DNA of 64,000 bases from Atrina japonica (Eukaryota; Mollusca; Bivalvia; Pterioida; Pinnidae): the NCBI GenBank assembly GCA_030159075.1, contig BROG01000044.1:248001-312000 (forward strand), given 5' to 3'. The notes under the pieces are model-generated. The model searched no databases. It had not been told where the DNA came from and saw only the letters and a list, made by a program, of their open reading frames with translations. Made by a program: the position numbers and the translations under genes. Below, one piece after another: positions 57,488 through 64,000 of the stretch (positions are counted from its first letter, which is position 1; each line of letters starts with the position of its first letter).

Positions 57488-59462
57488 CTGCGAAGATATT
57501 ATAAACACTGGAGATTTATGTTCAAATGTTTATTCTATTTATAAAAAGGACTTGGATGTATCGTGACCTCTTTTATAAAACTGTAACTTTGGTGTTGTTA
57601 ATGATACTTCGACTTAAGTTTCTGAAATGTTCAGCATACGCACTTTTCACTCTTGTTTCATTGTCTACATCATTTCGCCTGATTCATACAAAATTGTACA
57701 TAATCGCTTAATCTCATAAACATTTGATTGATACACTGTTTTGATCCAAAATGGACAAGTTTGATGCTATCGAAAATTTTATCCGTAATTTAAATGAGTA
57801 ACTGTCCGAAAGGATTCGCTGTACTGTAGAATTAGGGGATTTGTAAGAAAATAAGACAAGTCGTTCACTTCACATTTTTGGTTCAGAGATTGGAAAAGAA
57901 AAAAAACCCCTGATGAATCATGTGTCACGGAGTCTAAAATAAGAACTATGGCTACAAGGAAATCACAGAAATTGTAATGTGCACAAAAGTAAAATGATTA
58001 CATGTCTATCACATGGTTATGTTTTGATCTAGCAAGTATGTAAGACTTTAATTACCTGATCTTACTATTATTACTGTGCATTATTAATCTGCGAGGATTT
58101 TAGGTCGCGTCATACTGGTACATAGCTATCAATCTCTGGAAAGAGAATGACAAATATGGCCTCTCATATAATAACTTCTCCGATTAAAAGACCATGGGTT
58201 AAAATATTTATAATACATTCAAAACAATGCGTAATCATCGTACGATCCTGTTTGAAAACCATTTGTTGTCTTATATCTAGAGGGTGTATTTAATTTTAAT
58301 TTTAATCGTCTTCATTTAACCTTTAACATTCAGTTATGACAAACGTTAGGAAATGTTCGTTTATTCTTAATGACAATACTCAATGTTTTAATTAGTAGTA
58401 AGTGCCTTACGATTGTTTTTTTTTTACTTTACTTTATTCTTTATTCTATGAAAATACCAGATAACATTCTATATAGATACAAACTGATATAACAAAATAT
58501 AACTTTAGTGTAACATTAGGTGGGGAATGAGCACATGAAAATTTGCATAAGTAAACTATATATACGCGGGGCTTTTTTCCTCCAAATTTATAGCCGATAT
58601 TGGGCTACATTCCCAGTCGCAAATCATATTTTTCCCCAAGCTTTTGCCAAAATTCCCAATCATGAACATAACATGACATCTTTTCATGATTTCTCATTTT
58701 TATGCTGATATTTTCAATCATTTTTTCTTGAAAGTTGAAATATGGCAGCTTGACAACAAAAACGGTTTTAAAAATAGCAAAATAAACGAAATGCTTTAAG
58801 CAAAAAATTCTCAATTTTGAGCCAAAATCCCGTGAAATTCCCAATTCCAACGCCATAGGCCATGTTCCCAAAAGGTAAGAAAAATCCATTGTGTGTATAT
58901 TAGTCCATATAACCAAATTAACTTGCAATGTACATGTATATGAACGTGTAAGCGACAAATTATCACAAAATGCATAAAAAATCTACCACATAGTGACTGT
59001 AAATAAACGTACAATGAAACATACATTAACACTAATTGTATATGTTTGTTCACACTGCAGAAAATTACAGATTTAAATCACAGAAATTAGTGCAAACATC
59101 ATTACAAAACTGTATATATTTGATTACATGACAGTTACATGGAATCAGACACTGAAACAACTACTAGATGTTTGTATTTCCACATCACTTTGAGTTGAAG
59201 GTAAAAATGAAGAGGTACCAATTAATAATCGAAGCTCAAGTCCATTAGAACACGACGAATTAGATGTGCAATGGTCTCAACATGAAGAACAATTGCGAAT
59301 CCCAAACAGGATAGGACCAGGTGTCCGGAAGGAGTAATAAACTTATACAGAATCGGACCTGACTACATAATGCACATTTTGTCCACATTACTGAAAATAC
59401 ACTTTTATGGGAACAGACATTATTACAAAAATGCATATATATCATATCTATATTATTACAAT

Positions 59463-59649
59463 AGTAGAACTTCACCTTAAGACCACCTAGCTTACTGAGA
59501 GACCACCTCGCATTTAAGACTGCAGATATTCAGTCTCGTGAAAACTTTCTCATAGATATTTGATAGGAACAGACCCTCCCTTAAGAGACCATCTCGTTAA
59601 TCAGACCACTTTTAGTCCGTTAGGTGGTCTTAATACCGAGGTTCCACTG
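59463..59649. mobile_element. pogo/Tigger-like MITE
   Basis: AGTAGAACTTCACCTTAAGA at left and CAGTGGAACCTCGGTATTAA inverted at right; both continue as AAGACCACCTA. Confidence 0.7.
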
Positions 59650-59737
59650 CATATACATGTACTACTTAAATGTGATTACTGTGATAACGAACATATACAG
59701 TCAAAATTCAGAGACACGCATTTCTTTTTACATTCAA

Positions 59738-59781
59738 GCTCTACCGAGGAAGTCTTATTGACAGAAACAATCGTCTTGAGA
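59738..59781 (+). ncRNA. Hammerhead-ribozyme-like relic
   Basis: Aligned with 62632-62677 it reads CCGAGGA where the core needs CTGATGA. The stem II AGTC-TTATT-GACA, GAAAC, and GTC-TTGAG are retained. With U4 of the core mutated it is probably inactive. Confidence 0.4.
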
Positions 59782-61009
59782 ATTTGTTTTGGTCTTTTTT
59801 AATTTTTGCAAAACTATAACGATATAAAAATGATTCATAATGAAATTTTGTTAGGATGACATATTTAGGCATCATTTACTAGGTTATTTTATGGATTTCT
59901 GTGATGCCAATTTTGTTTCGGAAATATACATAAATGAAAAAAAAGCTTACACGTGTTAATACAAATTCCTACATGAAGGAGTATGATTTGGCAGTTCTAT
60001 CATGTCATGGCAATATGTTTGTATCAAAAAAGTATGACTTGGTTTTGTTATCTCAACCCCCCCCAAAAAAAAACCTCACAAAAAACCATAATCCCCCCCC
60101 CAAAAAAAAAAACCAAAAACAATTATAGTCTTCATAAATCTTGAGTACTACGAGGGCTTACAGCTTCCATTTAATATGCCTATATTTTGTCAAGAAGTAA
60201 CACTCAAGGACCTGCCAAAATTTAAACTTGTCAATATCCTAATATATTATATCATTTGATATATAGACTAATCATTGTATCCTGGGATATATCCGCTATG
60301 AAAGCGTGATCCTGTAGGCTTAAAATTCATTGAAGGAGGATCATTTAGAAGACAAATGTTAACTGGTCAATTCCGGAAACGTGGATCTTAAAACACGGTA
60401 TTGGGAGCCAACCTATGATGCACATTTGGTTTAAGTCGGCACGGAAGTCTTAAGGCTAAAGCAAATACGTAGAGAAAAACATGTCTATTGTAAAATTACC
60501 CATCAACTTCCTTCCCAATATGTAGAAGTTTCAATATCAAGAATTGTAAAAGTCAAATGACTGTTAATCTTCTCTTTAAGATTTCAAATCTAAATTTTAT
60601 ATTCCATACCATAACTGCACATTTCGGTATTTGTGTGTATAGAGGTTGGCATACGTTCTATAAGTTAGTTACGTAATTGCACACTTTGGGTTTTATATGT
60701 ATGAAGGTTTTCATGCCTGTTCTGACTTAGTTACCTAATTACACAGTTTTGGTTACACCTGTATGTTTCAATAGTGTTAAAAGAGATAATGGCCCAATTC
60801 CAGGTTTTGTTATTTAAAATCTGTATCGCAGTTTGTGCATTACTTAATTGCGCATTTTTGCAGTTATTTATACACTTTGCTATTCCCGGGTACAGATGTC
60901 AGGGTTTTTCATTTGTATTTATAGTTATCTAATTACATAATTTGTCAAATTCAAGTTCAAGTCCAAGTTCATTTATTTCCAGAAGCCATAGAAGACTTAT
61001 AGGACATAA

Positions 61010-61245
61010 TGACAACTGTACAAATATACAATATATATTACTATGTGTGGCATGAATAATGTTCAATGACAACTGTACAAATATACAATATATATTACTA
61101 TGTGTGGCATGAATAATGTTCAATGACAACTGTACAAATATACAATATATATTACTATGTGTGGCATGAATAATGTTCAATGACAACTGTACAAATATAC
61201 AATATATATTACGATGTATGGCATGAATAATGTTCAATGTAGTAC
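61010..61245. repeat. 57-bp tandem repeat, 4 copies
   Basis: Unit CATGAATAATGTTCAATGAC plus AACTGTACAAATATACAATA and TATATTACTATGTGTGG. Copies are almost identical, so this is a recent expansion. It creates an artificial minus-strand frame repeating NIIHATHSNIYCIFVQLSL. Confidence 0.95.
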
Positions 61246-61289
61246 TACACTAATATATTTTGAGCCACCAATAACCCCCCCCCCCCGGG

Positions 61290-62500
61290 GGTGATTTGGA
61301 AGGTTATGATTTTCTGAAAGCTTATTAAAAAATGCTACAAAATAAGCCACATTAGCACTCTGGCCGTTGGGGCCTTTAGGAATTTTGGGGTAAGAACCAT
61401 AGAAAATTAAAAAAAAAATCGCTGAAAACTGGAAAATCTCAAATAATCATTCATTTATTATGGCTTTTTGCAATGAATTGAATTTTTGTATGACAAATAT
61501 CTGGAAAAATATGTATTAAGCAATCATTGTATATCAAATGTGGTGTTTTAAGGTAAAAAACAATTTTTTAAACAGAAATCTGTAAAAAGTTTATTTCACT
61601 TTAGACCACTAAATACATGTACCCCAATTTTTACCAAGGGGTAATCATAAGTTTCGATGGTATGTTTCTCTGAAAGCTTATCAAAATTTTCAAAATGAGA
61701 CATGTTATTACTGTAGCCATAGGGGTTATGGAGTTTTGGCGTGAAACATCACAAAAATCACTGAAGATATGATACAAGAAATGGTGGTATAGTAGATATT
61801 TTAATTGATGAGTATTGGTATATTAAGCAGTGTGTGTCAGATGTGGTGTAGGGGGTGGGTGGGTTCTAAACCAAAATTTTAAAGCAGTGACCTGTGAAAT
61901 AATATTACATTTATACCACACTTTCAACAAAGGCTATTTTGAATGTATTTTTTTTTTTTGCCAAAGGTTGATAAAAAAGATACAAAATGTGTAACCCTTC
62001 GATTATAGTTTACTTTTGTGATAAAACTGACTGATGTAAATTTTTCATGGTTTTTACCCCAAAATACCAACTGTAATAAACAATCATTCTTTATTATGAT
62101 CATACTTAACATTTAAGTCATCTGCCATACAATTTTTACTTTAATTACAAAAAAGAATTTAAATGAAGGATTATTTTTTGATTTTTTGTTTGTTTAATCT
62201 ATATGGATTTTACCCAAAAACTTCTAAGTAGCCAGAGCGCTAACAAAGATTAATTTGTAGCATTTTTGATAAGCTTTCTGAAAATTATGTTCTCCAAAAA
62301 CATGTTGGTAAAAGCTTGGTTACAAGTGGCTTAAAATCTAATACTTTCCACAAATCTGTGTTTGAAAAAATTGATTTTTTTACCCCAAAACACCAAATGT
62401 GGTACACAATAGTTGTTCAATGGGTCAATACTTATTTTTATCAGTTGTTCATTTTTTACTAAAGTAATATTTGGCACTGTTAAAATCATTTAAATTCCAA
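61290..62500. repeat. Large imperfect inverted repeat with an internal direct copy
   Basis: CTGAAAGCTTATTAAAAAAT ... GCACTCTGGCC ... TTTTGGGGTAAG (61310-61395) is inverted by the segment 62295-62195. A related direct copy starts near 61672. AAATGTGGTGTTTTAAGG...AAATCTGT (61538-61588) is inverted by 62402-62350. No frame and no clear target duplication; probably a foldback DNA element. Confidence 0.65.
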
Positions 62501-62631
62501 ATTTTTTCTAAAGCTAAGATAGTCATTTTTTACAGTGGTTACTCTTAGACGGATTTCGACTATACTTTTAGAGATATCATTTGGCCTTGTATAATACCAC
62601 TTTCTCTTTCGAAAATAACTTTTAAATTGGA

Positions 62632-62677
62632 GCTCAACTGATGAAGTCTAATTGACAGAAACGATATCGTCTTGAGC
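62632..62677 (+). ncRNA. Hammerhead ribozyme-like sequence (type I topology)
   Basis: GCTCAA (62632-62637), CTGATGA (62638-62644), stem II AGTC-TAATT-GACA, GAAA (62658-62661), short stem III C-GA-UA-UC-G, then GTC (62669-62671) and TTGAGC (62672-62677), which pairs perfectly with GCTCAA. The invariant CUGAUGA, GAAA and NUH elements are all present. The one defect is an A-A opposition where the first stem II pair is usually G-C. Such ribozymes with tiny stem III are known in Penelope-like retroelements and retrozymes of animals, including molluscs. Predicted cleavage is after 62671. Confidence 0.6.
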
Positions 62678-63339
62678 ATTATAACTTTGGTAGTATGTTT
62701 ATAATATTTATAATTAATTCACTTGTACTCCTGCTGTTGACCATTTTGTCCCATGTTAGGTGACCATTTTACCCAACGGGGTGTAACAAACGACCCACCC
62801 GTCATCCAGGACTTATATTGTGTCTATATTTTAATTGGCTATTAATGTCATTGTTTTCCTTATTTCATATGAATAAGAATAACATTTATATTTTGAGTCT
62901 TATATAAAGTTTCTGATTGTACATTTTACCCAGTGAAAAATGACTTCAAACCTTCAGGTGGCCATCAATTACTTTCAGGTCAACATGATGAAATGAGAAC
63001 CCGAAACCTGGTTAATCGATGTGTCAGATCGCAGAGATTACTAGGTCGAGGAGACTGAGTACATCATGATGACCCATCGAAAGTTGTTGTTTTACTACAT
63101 GTATACCGACTATATGAATAAGACACACAATGTCATTCCTGTAAATTGGTTGACAGAATTTAATCAGTTGATTATGAACTAAAGGAATCTTTGATTATCC
63201 ATAATGGCCAAACAACATTTGAAGCATGCTTGCTTAATGTAACATGCCGCGTTTTGATAACAAATAAGTGATAAAAAATAAGTAAAAACTAATTTATAAA
63301 CCATAATTAATAACTAAAAAGTCCCTCCAGGGCTTCCGT

Positions 63340-63540
63340 ATTAACTTATAATTACAAATTATTAATTTGTAATTACAAATTACCATTTTGTAATAACAAA
63401 TTGTTAACTTGTAATTACGAATTATTAATTTGTTATTACAAATGATCAATTTGTAAAAACAAATTACTCATTTGTTATTACAAATTACTAATTTGTAATT
63501 AAAAGTTAGTAATTGGTAATTTGTAATTACAAATTACTAA
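63340..63540. repeat. Palindromic AT array of TTTGTAATTACAAA-type units
   Basis: Successive units of AATTTGTAATTACAAATTA and variants, each near self-complementary. CTTCCGTATTA lies to the left and CTTCCGTACTA to the right in the same orientation. GC-richer borders (GGCGCTGGTGCGGCC) follow. Possibly a foldback element. Confidence 0.8.
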
Positions 63541-64000
63541 ACGGCGCTGGTGCGGCCTAATAAGCTTCCGTACTAGACCCTAAGTTGACTTAATATTGCC
63601 AGTTTTCAGCATTATTAGAGAGTTTAAAAAGATCGGGATACAAGCTTTGACCGCAAATACACTGATTGTATAACTTTATCACTATGCGATATAAACGGTC
63701 GAACAGAAAATGTATTTTATAAAAGAGTATTTTTTGTATTTGCTTGATTGTAATTTATACATGTACTTTGTACATGACGAATTTGTATCTTATTTCTGTT
63801 CATGGTTTGCCAGAATCTTTATTCACCTGTTATACTCTGTATGTTGTATGCCATTGATAACAACACTCTATAACTACATGTGCATAACTATCTGTTATAT
63901 CATTGATGCTGTATGCCAGTGGAAATAATCTGATATATACTGTATGTTGTATGACATTGGAAGCAATCTATCTGTTACATTCTGTATGTTGTATGACAAT

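Larger units (their letters stand above)
55700..64000. other. Gene-poor right flank
   Basis: Apart from the repeats and the ribozyme-like motif listed separately, I see no exon with splice sites and recognisable protein on either strand. Open frames here are short and without homology that I recognise. Confidence 0.5.

Noticed and set aside
58605..58958. 117-codon minus-strand frame
   Set aside because: The DNA resembles dispersed TTCCCAATTT-rich repeat fragments also seen near 33.4 kb. No exon structure.
60929..61237. 102-codon minus-strand frame with a 19-residue repeat
   Set aside because: Product of a 57-bp tandem repeat; no homology.

Overview
The window is eukaryotic nuclear DNA. It is AT-rich and intron-rich, and crowded with SINEs, MITEs, hAT and piggyBac-like elements, microsatellites and minisatellites. 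Protein similarity and repeat style suggest a bivalve mollusc or a close lophotrochozoan. That placement is inference; the genus cannot be read from the sequence.

Two protein-coding genes are supported, both on the minus strand and arranged head to tail. (1) A CDC14-type dual-specificity phosphatase: its ATG is at 36572, and I traced 13 constitutive exon positions plus a probable 14th in correct phase from 36572 down to 695. The catalytic Cys falls at residue 278. One exon position is present twice (18050-17963 and 17513-17426), with equal length, equal phase and different sequence, which is a mutually exclusive exon pair. The reading frame either stops at 8219, if the exon 13 donor is not used, or continues into an exon at 830-695, in which case the 3' end may lie beyond the left edge. 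(2) A complete seven-exon gene for a peroxiredoxin-like 2C/AAED1 protein (225 aa, 53544 to 46543). From memory, human PRXL2C and CDC14B are also adjacent and co-oriented, so this looks like old microsynteny.

Layout. 1-8200: 3' part of CDC14 with two tandem arrays. 8.2-36.6 kb: CDC14 body. Intron 10 holds a 3.8-kb, 41-bp minisatellite grown from the middle of a tRNA-derived SINE. Intron 5 holds a 1,048-bp hAT element with an exact 8-bp target duplication. Intron 2 holds a 1.1-kb TTAA-flanked element. 36.6-46.5 kb: intergenic, with the CDC14 promoter region, SINE copies, a 42-bp perfect palindrome, MITEs and a 54-bp array downstream of AAED1. 46.5-53.5 kb: AAED1, with a hAT element inserted four bases into an intron beside a splice donor and an array that fills intron 3. 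53.6-64 kb: no gene seen; it holds a decayed LINE 3' end, MITEs, a large inverted repeat, a palindromic AT array and a hammerhead-ribozyme-like sequence at 62632-62677.

CDC14 acts in cell-cycle exit, cilia and DNA repair, and AAED1 is a thioredoxin-fold redox protein. Nothing in the sequence shows that the two act together; the link is positional.
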